In this document: positions 39,001 through 51,556 of the stretch, one piece after another | Position numbering within the stretch: position 1 is the stretch's first letter | Layout of the letters: each line of letters starts with the position of its first letter | Source of the DNA: Echinococcus granulosus | Lineage: Eukaryota > Platyhelminthes > Cestoda > Cyclophyllidea > Taeniidae | Reading direction: 5' to 3' | Assembly (NCBI RefSeq): GCF_000524195.1 | Contig: NW_020170390.1 | Span: 317,192 to 381,191 of the forward strand | DNA length: 64,000 nt | The notes under the pieces: model-generated | What the model was told of the DNA's origin: nothing | Databases searched by the model: none | The model's input: the letters and a program-made list of their open reading frames with translations, nothing else | Position numbers and translations under genes: made by a program

Positions 39001-42000
39001 ATGGTAACCTCAGTGAAAACCTTTTCAAATAAAAATGATGCTGCAATGTTTTATGATAACGGAATGTCAAATTCTTCTTCCTGCAACATAAAAATAATAA
39101 AATTGGTAAAAAATAATGCCGCACAGAAGAAAAAATGCATTAATTCAAAATAGTAGATAACTATCCGCATTAATTAATTTATGTCAACTACCGAAATATG
39201 CCCTCTGAGCTTGACCCGGAGTCGTATTGAAAAAAGCAAAGCCGATATCTAGAGAGCAAACTAAGAGGTTCGAAATTAATGCGTACGTAAAACATTGAGG
39301 GATCTTTGGAATAAATCAACATTTCATTATTTGACGGAACATTTGTTGATTTTAATTCGGTCTCAAAATGCTGATCATAGCACACTAACGAGCGGATTTA
39401 CTTGTTTTCAGTGCATAACCACCGCAATGAACATGCAAGTGAATTCAACTAAAAATATCTTTTAATAGTACCTATGAAGCAACTGATCAAACGGAAAACG
39501 TTATACTTTTTTTACGAATACGTGTAAAGGAAACTGCTCATGTTACGGTTTAATGTTCATATACAGAAATGGGAAAAACAGAGGTGGTGAGTTTGACAAC
39601 GTAAGCTATTGATAACACTTGACGGAAGGATTTCACGACACATCGATAAAGTGGGTCATCCTAGAATCCATACAGCACTAAAATACACACAAATTAAGCC
39701 AAAAATGTAGAAAACCAACTTTATGGAAAATTTAGTCATTAGTTTTGACGAAAATATTCAAAAGCATTCTTTAACATTTGTTCAAATCAAAGAGGAGCAT
39801 TAGGTTTTGGTGAATGACCGTAAATAAAAGTAAGACAAATTAAAAGCAATTGTGCTCACTCAATGGAGCAGGTCTTGGAAACATAGGCACCGGAGTTGGC
39901 TGCCACCTTAAAGGGCAGGAGATGAGTCCACTCGAGAGGCGATGTAAGGAGGGGCAGTGCCTCATCGTCGAAGACATTGGACATCAGGGTAAGGAAGGCC
40001 TCTGTGAGGCGTGAGCGGTTACGTTGACTAAGCACACTCACCGCTGATATAGCGGAGAGTGCAAGTCGCAGGAAGCGGCGAGATCCGCAACCCGCCATAA
40101 CCACCCGTGCACCTTCACTACTGTCCCCCTCTCCCTCCTTCGCCCGCCTAGATTCGCTATCCCCATTATTGTCGATGTCTCGCAGCACTGCAAAGATCAG
40201 TCCGCAAATCGGCTTCAATTTCTACCGACACAAAAAAGTACTTATTGCGTCCTTCTGCACCAAGCAGTTAAGTGAAAAAGAACTCCGTACTCACATCCTC
40301 GCCAGAGGTAAGCAACTGCAAATACAGAAGCAGAGAACTCATAATGGCAGCTAAATCAGCAACTGAGTGAACGCAAGAGGTGGACGAGGAGGAGATTTTA
40401 TCTGTGGTTAGGGGAAGGAGGCGGCGTAACGTCTCGAGGCGCTGAACTAGTTGGTCAGCGGTATTGACAAGAGTGCTACGTGGCAGCGGTGTCGGTTGGC
40501 CTTCCGTCAGTGGAGCGAAAGTACCGCCTATGGCTGCGTGTTGTATAAGATGTAGAGCACGTGCAAAACACTCGCTACGTGAGAGAGCCCGCGCCAGGTC
40601 AAGGGGGAAATTCACGCCCAATTCAAACTCCACAAAGGCCTGCAATCGCGAAGTCAAAATACACAAAAAATTAACACTAAATTTTTCGAGAGTGTCCCTT
40701 TAAACAGCAAAAATGAACCAAAGCTTTTTTAGTAAACAAACCGTGCCTAAAATTCCTTTTGCAAACCTTCCCAACAAATGAGAGGAAGTTATAAAGGCAT
40801 AATAGAGAAGCAATTATGCCCAAGCATCCTAGAAGGAACTTGATTTATTATTCACATACTTATCCATTGCGATACTTCATGATAAACTACATCAGTTTAA
40901 GCATTCTTACATGGAGGATCCTTAGACGCGGCAGAATGACATTCAGTTGTTCGTCCAAGGTGGTTTCTGCGGTCGTAATTGAAACGGTTGGAAGAGGATA
41001 CATGCGCAAAGTTGTCGTGAAGACTTTACGGGCTTCGTTGAAGAGAGGGGAATTGTTCTCCGACAGTGCACAGGCCGTCTGAACAAGGCCTTTGGCATAG
41101 GCTAGCCAGAGGCTTAAGTCACTCTGAGCCTGGCTTGAAACAGAAAGCAGGTTTTTCGCCTTCTTTCTCCAGAGTGCCAACGCTTCCTACAAGGAATCCA
41201 TAATGCTACTTAAATTATATCAGTAAGGCGGTTTACTTGCGTGAATAATCACCTTTGGAGTGACGAGTTTATCTGCCAGTCCCCGTTCGATGGAATCAGT
41301 CATATGACGGAATCGTAAGCGTCCAATTGTTGACTGCCAAGCGGAATTGCTGGAAAAAAGGCGTGATGCCTGCTCCAAGGATGACGCTGCCAGAACTGAA
41401 CGCATTCTAAAGCTGATATCCGAGCCTCCACTACCTGCTTCAAGGCTGGAACGAAGCCACGGAATACCGAACTGACGTGGACTAATGCTCTGTCGCTTTA
41501 TACAACTGACTGATGACAGTTCGTAGATTTGTTGCAGTTCTAAATAAATTCGAAGACTGTTTGATTTCCAATGCTTAGTATGCTCTATCTTCCCCAAAAG
41601 AAAAAAAATTCTTACCAGCAGGTAGTTTGTACTCTCTGGACACATCAGCATCCCAAATACCCAAAAACTCGAGAAAGAGAAGAAGGAGACGTTGTTTGCG
41701 GCGTTCAAACACATTTTTGTCCGACACTCTTGGGTCTAAGTGAACCTCTAGCAGAAAGGGCTCGATGTCTTCAAACCGGGGCTGTCTGTCAGCGTCCTCG
41801 ACGATTGAGGTATCGTACATAGTTGTATCCGCTGGCAGCCAACCTACAGATTCGCGTGCACGCTCAAGGCCGAGCCAAGCAAGACCACGGGAGCGTCGAC
41901 TGCTAAGACTACCCTCACCCAACTGACAGGTTTTTAACGTAGTAGTGTTGGTCACAGTTGCGTTGGTATCGTTGCAAGAAAGACTACAGAAATTTAAGAG

Positions 42001-44230
42001 GGCATCCTCTGCAGCCTCACTGACATCTAAAAAGGGGTAAGGTTTAGTAATGGGACGCAGGAGAAAGAAGCACAACGGCGCTCAATGCAAATCCATGTGA
42101 TCGAAATTTTTGCCAAAAATATATGTTTAAAGGCACTACAAGATTCGTTACGTCGACATGATGAAGTGATGTCCTACCACATCCGAAAAGACCTCTTTCG
42201 AGAGAGATTATATCCGTAAAACAGTGCCTTAGTTATGTGTTAGAGCCGAAAAGCTTTAAGTCTTTAGCAGGTGAGTAAAAGACTAGATAATAAGTGATAA
42301 AACTGGAAGCGATTGGTATAAAAATAAAATTTTCAAGTGCGCAATGAAAATAAAGGGAAATATATCATCGCTGTGAAATCGTTTCTAAAAACTCAAAATT
42401 ACAATTAAATCGAATGGACATATATCGCGTCAATCGGAAAGTACAAAATCAAGATAAACAGCAAAGTTCGTGCCCCTACAAGGGTCTCACTATCAAACAA
42501 CCAACGAATTAAAAACCTGAAAAAGCGTTTTCCCACCATTCCAATCCTTGACTAGTCGATTCCACAAAACACCGACAGTCGATGAAGAGGGGCCCCAATC
42601 CTCCTCCAATTCCCTCATCAAAAGGCCATCGGAGGCTGCAGTGCCTTCGGCAGGATTTTCTTTCATTTGCCTCCTGCCGGAATGCCAGGCAGCCCAGCCC
42701 CTGGCACCGGGGACACCGAAAGCCACTCCACGATCCCCCGCCGTCCAAAAGCGCTGAAATTCACTCCGCCGTTCAGCCGAGGAAGCAAGATCTCTCGATT
42801 GGAGATAAGAGGGACAAAAACATACGAACTCGACAACCGCCTGCCATATGGAAAAAGCACGCTCCGTGAAGCCCGTCTGTGTTAACCACTGACAGTACTC
42901 TGCGAGTAGATCTGTGAGGAAATACCACCGGATTAGTTTATGCGCGGTGACTATAGAAACCTTACCAACAGTCTGATCTGCCGTATCCTCCGTAGGTCGA
43001 TGCGAAAGTATGCGTCCAACAACGAGGCCTGAGAGAGTCTCGAGAGCCCGCCTGTAAAGCGCGTCGATGCGCTTGAAGGCGCTAGTTGGACCGGCCTCCG
43101 AGTTGGCACCGAAGAGGGCAAAGCGACCACGCAGATGCGCCAGGTATCCGCGCCAAACACTCACGAATTGTGGGCACACGCGGACGAGATCATACCATTC
43201 ACGCAAGACTTTATCCCTGTGCTGGAGGGATTCGAGCACAGTCGATGAGGAAGTAGTGGTGCGACAGACACCGCTTGCAATTAGCTCCGTGGAGTACTCA
43301 TACATCGCCGTCAATAACAACCGCAAACGCAGATTGCCCGGATTTTTTTCCACTGCACGCCCCACTACGGCCAGCTGTCGTTCCAGGATAAGAAAGCAAC
43401 GACGTTTAGAGGGTTCTTGACTATCTTCCTCCGTTTCTTCTTTTAGCACTTGCATTTGAATCAGCTTGAGCCAAGATTTCAGGTCACTCGGAGTGTCATA
43501 CACTGCACGGTTCAAATCCGCAATACTCTGGAGATGTTCCGACGGATGTGGGACTGGCACTTTGGCCGTGAAGTGGATAGCTCCATCTTGAAGAAGTACA
43601 TAGGGTGTCAGGTTGTCATCCGTACGTTTTGTGGGGCCAAAAACCGGAGCTGCAATTTGAGCTATGCGAAGCCGATTCCTCTTGCTAAAATAGCGGTTTG
43701 CACGATTTCGTTTTACTTCCTTTTTTACAGCCTCAGGATCGAGATGCAGATTAGACAAGGTTCCATGAAACCCGAGGATCGGTGTGTGCAAACTTCGACA
43801 GAATTCCGGCACATCACCCTCGTAGATACACCCGTAGTTGTAGATGTGTGGATTACTGCTAGTATCAATGCGATAGATTTCAGGTGCTGAGGTTTCCTGT
43901 TTTTCTCGCATCACCGCCTGAGGACTGCGAGACCTCTTTTGATGTCTTGGAAACAGGAAAATTGAGCTTGTTATATGTGAATTATCAACTAATAAAACTC
44001 AAACCTAGTATTGCAATGACAATTGTGCAAATTGGTCTCAGTTAAAAAGAAAGGGAAATAACGACTCACTTTTTAAGTCTGTGTTTTTCATCTTCCTTGT
44101 GAACATTTTGAAGCTGAGGAGCATTGAGATTTTGCGGTCTATAGGAAGAGCTCTGAAGCCAACTATCTGACTTAGGAGTAGTATCCTTGGACTGCTCCTC
44201 CAACCTGATATTTGTAGCAGATGGGAACAT
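33059..44230 (-). CDS. NRDE2: NRDE2 homolog (nuclear RNA-processing / RNAi-defective 2 protein), 12 exons
   Basis: Nuclear HAT/TPR-like repeat protein; the family partners the MTR4 helicase, restrains exosome activity and aids splicing and nuclear RNAi. Exons: 44230-44070, 43945-42966, 42911-42537, 42026-41616, 41539-41253, 41186-40911, 40639-40295, 40212-39860, 38440-38112, 33874-33522, 33193-33059, all phase-consistent, giving 1334 residues. The second entry counts as two exons if N-terminal splicing differs. Family blocks in order: RIDTSSNPHIYNYGCIYEGD, KEVKRNRANRYFSKRN, ERQLAVVGRAVEKNPGNLRL, WRGYLAHLRGRFALF, GARGWAAW, LLLLFLEFLGIWD, RKVFTTTLRMYP, FKAIFYRAVEDLPWAK, and the end YCPEDAEEVVDLLTSKELRL. 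The last block matches the human C-terminus closely. Oddities are a stop-free 54-nt intron (42912-42965), an alternative donor at 42517, and a 4.2 kb intron before exon 33874. The ATG at 44230 sits next to a possible acceptor, so the true N-terminus may be further upstream. Confidence 0.92.
33875..38111 (-). other. Large NRDE2 intron
   Basis: A 4.2 kb intron between the YQRS...AADN exon and the SKANPLSHCW exon. It contains no recognisable nested gene or complete transposon, only AT-rich sequence with short ORFs. All other NRDE2 introns are much smaller. Confidence 0.75.
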
Positions 44231-47200
44231 ACCTAGAATCACAAAAAAGTATTGCGTATTACATTGAAAGACAGTAACAGACCGAGATAAACACGTTGCA
44301 GATCACCCATAATAAAAATAAGAATGATATGAAATGAAGCCAGCCCTTGTGCAGTAAAAACCATAACGTCATTTGAGAATATAAACTATCAGACAAGTGA
44401 CTTCCGACTGTGATGCATCGAATAAAGTCCCAAGTGCTACAGACGGCGTTACATAGAAAAACGTCAAGAATAAACGCAAATTGTTGTTGGTACTTCTAGA
44501 ACCCCCTGCATACATTTGTCACATATAGTGATGTACAAATCCGATTCAAGTCCCATGTCCCATTAGTAAAACGGCAGAAACGCCCACCACCTTTTTCAGT
44601 CGCCTAGTGTTTCCACAACTTAAGGGCGCCATCGATGAGTTCAGACTATTTTCAAACTGCATACTTAGAACACCTACTAAGATTAACCTACCGATTAATT
44701 CACCCAAATCCTTGATTTCACGAGTACAGAGGATGAAGAAAATTAACACCAATCATGTGTACTATGACAATCTGTGGTGCAAAAACGTCGGCCTTTAGAA
44801 AAGTAAGCCTGTTGTTGCGTAAATAAAAAGTCAAAATTATGTTACAGAATTATTTGAAAAACATTGGGATAGAGATAGCGCAACCCCACCTGAAAATGTT
44901 AAAAAGCACACGAGAGAGATAGACACACGTCCCGGTGGAGACCAGGAGTGCTTTCAGAAAAATTCGTATGAAAAAGCCCAACTAAACAATGGATGCAAAT
45001 ACATAACGATGGAAGTTTCGTAAAAGTTCCCAAAATGGATCGACTATGCTTTGAATCACCTCTAACTCAAATGTTAACATAAACATTAATTTTTAGGTAT
45101 GGAGGAGAATGAAAGCGGAGTTGCGCTATGCAAGGTGATATAATAGTTGGGTTGGTAAAACCCTAGCCATAAAACCAACATAAAATTTAGGTAAGCATTA
45201 ACTTTTGCCATAATTTTTAGAACTAATGGTGATAATTATGTCAAGTCATCAGAAGTGAATGTTATAATGTGGGTAAACGATGCTACTGCGGAGAGACTCC
45301 TTATTCTAAGCATCCATTCCTTCTGTCGATGCAACTAGATCTACTGGATTAGTCCCTCGGTAGGCAAAGGCAGCCCAGGAATGTGGACTTAACCCATACA
45401 TCTAAAGAGAACATGCTGAATCCTCCTTAGGACTGCTGGAAACACTCGATTCATTTCAGATAATTTAATGGTGACGCATTTAAAAGCTATATTTTGATCA
45501 AAGTGTTTTGTACTGAACTTCAGTTCAGGACTTTAGTCTTAATGAAGAGTGACAACAGGGTCTTTTCAAATGGGATTTGCTTGCATACAATGCGATACGA
45601 TTTGGAAAGATTTTGACGAATAAAGCAAATTAAACTCTGATAATTTTGCTAGCGCCATTGTAATAGGGTCGAAACTAGTTTAGTTTTATTAGATAATATT
45701 CAGTTAAGTTGTTATGTTTTCAGACGACAATATTGATTTCGCACAGAGCAAGTCGAGAAACATGCTTTCGAATCCCCAGTTTAGAGGAATTTGGGTTATC
45801 TATGTACTCTTTGGCTTTTAAGTCATCTTTGTTGGTAGCAACATGAGTTATAAACACGCATTACTCGAAGGCTGAAAACGCGGTGTGATCGCATCTTTGG
45901 ACAATTTGGCACGGTAATCCTTAGGCAAATGTTTTTTTGTACTTTGTTGGCTATTTGACAAATTGACACAATAATCATATATACACGACCTCGATACCTC
46001 TTGTGCTGCATTTGTCTGTGTCGATACTTACAAAGCATTCAGTTATGCGCAGTAACAATGCATAAAGTTAGAAAAGCAAAAAGAATAATTAGAATATAGC
46101 TGTTTTATTAAAATTAGCACAGATTTGTGCTGAAGTGCAGCTTTGTGGGTTAAAGTGATGTAATGTCTCTGAATGCTGAGCAACCTAAGAGTCTATTCAC
46201 ATCATTTATCGTCTCTGCTTGCCTTTATGGAGGGAGCATTTACGTGGTAGCACTTTTGATCCAAATAATCCTAAACGGATAGGAAAAGAGGTTTTTGGAG
46301 CTGTAGTCTTGGTGATGATCTCGCCGCTAGCAGTGGGCAGCGCGCGTGTTAAGCATGTACGAAAATCGTCCTTCGACCAGGTTGTTCCATCGAAAACATA
46401 ACATAAGTTGATCTTCGTTGAATTTTTGGTTCTCTAAATCGGTGAGTTTCTGATTGCAATGCAACCCGACTTTTATGAAACAAAAATCTTAATTTTCTTC
46501 TGTCGAAGGAAAAACGTGAACAATCACTTCTTATTCTTAGAAAATTGGACATTTTGTTCCACTTGTTCCACTTTGTTCCACTTCTGCATCATTTCCTTTC
46601 GAGTAACTTATCAAATCTGCAAGCTAGATAACAGCATCAAAAGTCCTGCAGTTTTTCCCCAAAATTTGTTGTTGCTTTTCAAAAGCGACACATTGCAATT
46701 GCTACGCATTCATGGGGAAAGCCAATGGATGGAAGCATGTCGGAGCGTACACGGATTGTCGAGCTACTTCATTGTGTTGTTGTTCCTTTTTTTTTTCCTG
46801 TTTTCGGTGCATAAAATAAGTAAGGAGATTTACCAACTGAGCCGATCGATGTAGGCACGGCATAAAAATGCGGTATAACAGGCACCAAGATGCCTCATTG
46901 GAAAAGATACCGTGGAAGAACTCGTTGTTGGGGCAGTCTACTCATGGTGGTATAGGCAACCCAAAATACAATTGCGGCAGACTTCGATTACGTACATTTT
47001 TTGAACTTTATATTCACTACTAGGTATCGTAGGGTACTGGGGAGGTTTGTCGTATCGCTAGTTTGGACTTAGCGTTTAAGCTACATCTTAGGTTCTATCT
47101 GTGTTTTAATTCACGCATAACACACAAAGTTCTGATACATTCACAATTGTGAAAACTAGCTGCCATGGAGAGAGACAGTTTAAAGATTTGGGCACGGTCG

Positions 47201-47482
47201 AATTAGCCTCCTAAGAACCGGAGATTTCGTTCTCATGGTGAGCAGATTTGCTTGTTAAAACAAAAAATGTTTGGATTACAGATGGAGAGATTCGAAAAAT
47301 ATCCTATACATGATATTAGAGGGAACGAGCGGTCAGGAGTGTATTTCACTAAAATCTCCTCAAGCAGTCACATGGTAGCCGCGCCAGCAGATGTAGGTCC
47401 ACGAATGCTCACGTGGATATCGACCGTCTGGTGGCGCCAGCGCATGGTCAGCTTTTGAAACGTCTCCTAGTGGAATTGCAAG
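44231..47482. other. Intergenic between NRDE2 and CFAP77-like gene
   Basis: About 3.2 kb between divergently oriented genes, so both promoters should lie here. No promoter motif was identified. A short tandem TGTTCCACT repeat lies at about 46555-46583. The 131-codon frame at 46459-46854 is hydrophobic mainly because of T-runs and is not called. Upstream exons of NRDE2 could hide at about 44550-44660, but none is supported. Confidence 0.4.
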
Positions 47483-48641
47483 ATGCCGGAGCGGTTTGTG
47501 AGCCTAGGATTGATGCTCAAGGCCGAGTGCTTGGCCCCGGGTCAGATGGGCTGCTTGCGGAACTCTATGTTCACCCGGGAGACCCTCATCAGGGCTCCTC
47601 TGGGTCGACACTTTACTCGTGGGCGATCGCTACCCCCGGCATGCTTTGTATACGGCAAGAGGCCAGAGAGGGACCCGGACGGGATGGCCAAGTGCCTCAA
47701 CTGGTGCGCCTACAAATCCGTTGAGGACTCCAAAGTCTATGGGGTAGACTATCACAAGACAAATGTCGAGAGTGTCAAGATGCGAATCCACAGGGTGCCT
47801 GAGTGGGTCCGATTTCGAAAGGAAAAGGACTTCCACCGAAAGCCTGTCAAACCGATTGTTCAACTGAAAAAGCCTGTCTTCCCTCTGGATATGACTTTCG
47901 GCAAACCAACTCGTCCTTCTACACCAATAGGCTGTTTGCTCTCACACTACTATAAACGGGAGTTTGATCAAATGGCAATCGAGTACGTCATGCTACATTG
48001 CAATGACTTTGTCCAAATAACCGATTTACGAAAAACCAAGTTTGTATTGTGAAATGCAACACATAGTAACGTACTTTTGAAGTTTAATTCAATGTAGAGG
48101 TGAAGTACATTCCTTTCCGCTAACTACTGATTACTGATTGCCAGTTCTATCGTCTTAAGTGGATAGGACTACTGTTAATGAAAATTTAAACCAAGCATTC
48201 CTAATACCTCTCTCGAGTAATAAATTCCATATAGATCAAGGTGAATGTTACGTAAGTGAGCCATTAACATCTATTTCGGTGGTGCAAATTGAGAACTAGT
48301 TGACGATAATTCTTACCTCGACCCTAATTTCAAACTGGTAGTAAAATGTCCTTTCGACTGATGATTTCCTCAATTTTGGTTTGACTTATAGGAACAACAG
48401 ATCATACTTGACAGGCATGGCCATCGCGCAGAATAAGTCCCCACAACCCTACGACACACTAAAATCGGCGAACGCTGTGGTACGGCTGCCATCGAAGCAG
48501 CCTGCGCAGAAGCTCTGGACAATGAAGCGCTTCCGCTCCCAGCCGCCGCGTATTTCCAGCCGCTGGAGTCACGAGGAGGAGCAGAAGATGAGTAAAAAGA
48601 TGTACGAGAAGCCGAACTGTGATGTGCTTTTGAAAAAATAG
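47483..48641 (+). CDS. CFAP77: CFAP77-like cilia and flagella associated protein
   Basis: Exons 47483-47982 and 48392-48641 (phase 2 junction, GA|G), 249 residues ending NCDVLLKK-stop. The signature block PLDMTFGKPTRPSTPIGCLL is what I recall for CFAP77. Upstream segments (LRNSMFTRE..., ACFVYGKRPERD, MAKCLNWC) align in order with that family's N-terminal part. The protein is basic and has no membrane segment, as expected for a microtubule-inner or doublet-associated protein of motile cilia; flatworms use these in flame cells, sperm and larvae. The start is chosen at the first in-frame ATG after a TAG. A possible acceptor (CTCCTAG) just before 47471 means an extra 5' exon cannot be excluded. 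The family assignment rests on memory of the motif. Confidence 0.68.
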
Positions 48642-49650
48642 CTCATATACCCACGTGGTTAATAGAGAACAAATTGACGGATTGTGCTTCTCTTTTCTAT
48701 CCTTTTTGTTCCGGAGACAGACAAGCACATCCTTTTCCTACCAACAAGCAATTTCCAAATCTTGGGGGACTCGGAAAGAATCCCGAACAACTGAAATTAA
48801 TTATGATGTCTACCGTCCACCTAGATATTAACTACGAAAAATACCACCTCGTTGTAAAAGTTACTGTGTTGATCGGTTGATAAAAATGTGCAGTAAATTG
48901 TACGAAATTGTTAGATACCTTAAAACACTTTATAGCTGCACCTCAGCTATTCTACTGATTTCTGTTCAAGTTGTCCTAGGTTTATCAGTCGAGTCACAAG
49001 AAAAGTCAAATTCTTACCAAATGTGAGAAATGATGAACCTACGTCCATTACTTAAATAACTCTAAATGGAGTCAAACCTCCTCATTAATAATTAGTTTAC
49101 TAACATCTACCATAACTTTCACGTATGTTAGATGTAGGGTGAATTCCCCAAAGTACAGGGCCACCGCTTGGAAGGTGCGAAGGCATGCACTTCTAGACAA
49201 CTCACTTCTACACTTAGTTGTTTTTCCCAAGAAGGCACGTTTAACCAGAGCAGTAGGAAACTGCAGAGGCCTTAGTTACAGGCCGCTCAATGCACTAATC
49301 CAAAAAACCTAAACACCTCTGAGCAACTGCGGTAGAAATAAGAGCACCAGCCCGTACCACGCGATCCTCACTGGGAAAACTGACTACCGGCTCTTCATGC
49401 GAACAATAATTTGTGAAACGTTTCCGATTTGCCCGAAGTGATTCCCCTCAGAAGCTATGTAAGCTGAGGATAGAATGTGAACTAAAACCCAATCAACGAA
49501 ATTCTGGAGGGTAATGAGAGCTCACAAAATGCAGTATTTACTGAAGCGTAAAAATAGGGCAGGCAGACCCGAAGAAGATGGCTAGCAAGTACACCACTAT
49601 GGTGTTGTACAACGGCATTTCAACATTTTAAGGAATCACTAAACAACTGT
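48642..49650. other. Short intergenic, convergent 3' ends
   Basis: About 1 kb between the end of the CFAP77-like gene (plus) and the end of PHB2 (minus), so it is expected to hold both 3' UTRs. No RNA gene or repeat was recognised. Confidence 0.4.
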
Positions 49651-50996
49651 CTATCGCCGTTTAATGACTTTATCAACACTGGCATCGAACTGGGGATCAG
49701 ATAGGTTGAGAAGTAAGGTATTTGAATTGAGAAACGCGCGGTTGGACGACTGCGAAATCTAATAGGGAGAAAGAGAGGCGTTATCATCATGACCACTTAT
49801 GCAAAAGAACGCAAAATCCAAATAAAAGTACCGTCCTAGCAATATTTGCAGCTGCCTTGATCTTCCTCAGTTTGAGATATCCAGGATTTGCCTGTAGAGC
49901 ATCACCAATGAGCTTCGCCGCTTGTGCTTCACCGTCAGCCATGACAATTTTTTGTTGACGTTCCTGTTTTGCTCTTTCGACCAAAAACTGAGCTCTTTGG
50001 GCTTCTTGTTGAGCAATCTGGAGAAAACGACAGTGGGTGGAGAGGGTAGTAGGCAAAAATTAGCAAAGGGATCGAAGAATAACGCACCTGCTTCGCTTCA
50101 ACAGCCGATGCGTAGACTTGCGAAAATGTAAGATCGGTGATAGATACATCATCAACAACGATGTGAAAATCACGGGCACGATCAATAAGTTGTTTGCGAA
50201 TAAGCAGCGACACCTGTTGACGCTGTGTGATGAGTTGGCTTGCATTGAATTTGGCCACAACTGCCTTTAACACCTCGTTGACAATTGAAGGAAGAACTCG
50301 CTCATCATAGTCAGTGCCAAGTGTACGGTAAAGATCAGGCAGACTAGAGACCTCCGGACGAGAGAGGACACGAACAGTAATATTTATTGTCTGCAAATCT
50401 GTAAATGTGATTGGAAAACCTCTCATGGATGGTAAAAGGATCTTGTGGAAGTTATAAAGGATAACACCTTACTGCAGGTTGCGTAATCGGATAAAGTGGA
50501 CACACGAAGGACCTAGGGCTGTTATCGGTTTAAAATAGGCAGGCAAACCCTCCAAATAGTATTAAAAAAACTACAAGCCCACACAAGACGGCGTATTGAA
50601 CACAAGCAAATTGTAATTTGTTAATTGTTAAGATACTAGCACAAAAGACAGCAGGAACTACCTTTGCTTCCAGTGGGTGAAGTGATTTTCCTCGGCTTAG
50701 AGCGGATATCATAGATAATAGGATATTGGAACCAGGGCACACTATAAGATCATAGTGACAGTGGAGAAAAACTAACCGAAAATGAAGACCTTCTGCATAA
50801 ATATCGGGTTTGACACCGCCAATACGGCTAAACATGATACCACGATGACCACCGTCGACTAGAATGATGTTGTAAAAGGCCAATGAAAAGTACCTGTGTA
50901 AAGTGATTTTTGTACTCCATATCCAAGAAGACCCAACCCAACAAGACCCAGAAGACCACTACCACCAACAGGAGCTAACTTTCGCAGTTGATTCAT
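49651..50996 (-). CDS. PHB2: Prohibitin-2, complete 6-exon gene
   Basis: Subunit of the ring-shaped prohibitin scaffold of the mitochondrial inner membrane, which organises cardiolipin domains and m-AAA protease access and acts as an inner-membrane mitophagy receptor. Exons: 50996-50894, 50858-50777, 50741-50662, 50398-50088, 50017-49832, 49758-49651, all phase-consistent, 289 residues (human 299). The N-terminus [14 protein letters not shown] runs into a Gly/Leu membrane anchor. Then come [37 protein letters not shown], the PHB domain ([20 protein letters not shown], then [11 protein letters not shown]), and the coiled coil ([20 protein letters not shown]). QVSLLIR and [13 protein letters not shown] are PHB2-specific rather than PHB1. 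YRTL at the human LIR position keeps the Y-x-x-L pattern. Introns are 35, 35, 263, 70 and 73 nt. Confidence 0.96.
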
Positions 50997-51349
50997 GCCA
51001 CAAATCACGAAACAACAAACCGACCTCAGAACCCCTAGTGGATTAAAACAAGGCAGCATCTGAGGCTATGGCCAAAATGTGTTTTTACAAAAGCGTCGCC
51101 CAGCGACAACGAATAAAATTAGGTATTAATTAAAAAATTAGTTCGTTCAGCAGAAATATTGCTGATTAAGGTTTTGAACAATAGGCGATTTTTAAAATAC
51201 TTTGTTATTGCATATTCAATCTACATTTAGTCAGTAAAACTTCAAAATTTGTTTTTTTATAACAAATAAGTTAATTTAAGTAAAACAGTTGCACGGGGTA
51301 GAAAGGGAATATAACACCGGAGCGGTTGCGTCAGGTTCTCTTACCCCAC

Positions 51350-51552
51350 TGTAACGTCCCGAGGCTCCCTGAAGACGAAAGAAGACGCAATAGTCGGTCA
51401 GAATATATATATATATTCAGCACGGAGAAGGTGTCTGGGCCATTGGCATGGCCCAAAAGGCCAGCCCCACCAAGCGAGATACAAGGGGGCTAACTCAAAG
51501 TCCAAAAGTGGCGCCTAACCAGAACCGAGGGATAAACCACTATCGTATTACA
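51350..51552 (-). repeat. Solo LTR copy C with perfect 4-bp target duplication
   Basis: A 203 bp unit reading TGTAACGTCCCGAGG...CGTATTACA, the reverse complement of the family at 8629 and 9221. The ends form a short inverted repeat TGTAA/TTACA. It is flanked by CCAC at 51346-51349 and CCAC at 51553-51556, a clean target-site duplication, which fixes the element borders to the base. An (AT)n tract lies inside at about 51406-51416. It lies between the divergent PHB2 and PARL genes, close to the PHB2 5' end. Confidence 0.85.
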
Positions 51553-51556
51553 CCAC

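Noticed and set aside
46459..46854. 131-codon hydrophobic ORF
   Set aside because: Leu/Phe content comes from T-runs; no start context, family or splice partner.
47413..47724. 103-codon alternative frame overlapping the CFAP77-like exon
   Set aside because: Out of frame with the conserved DMTFGKPTRPSTPI block; shadow ORF.
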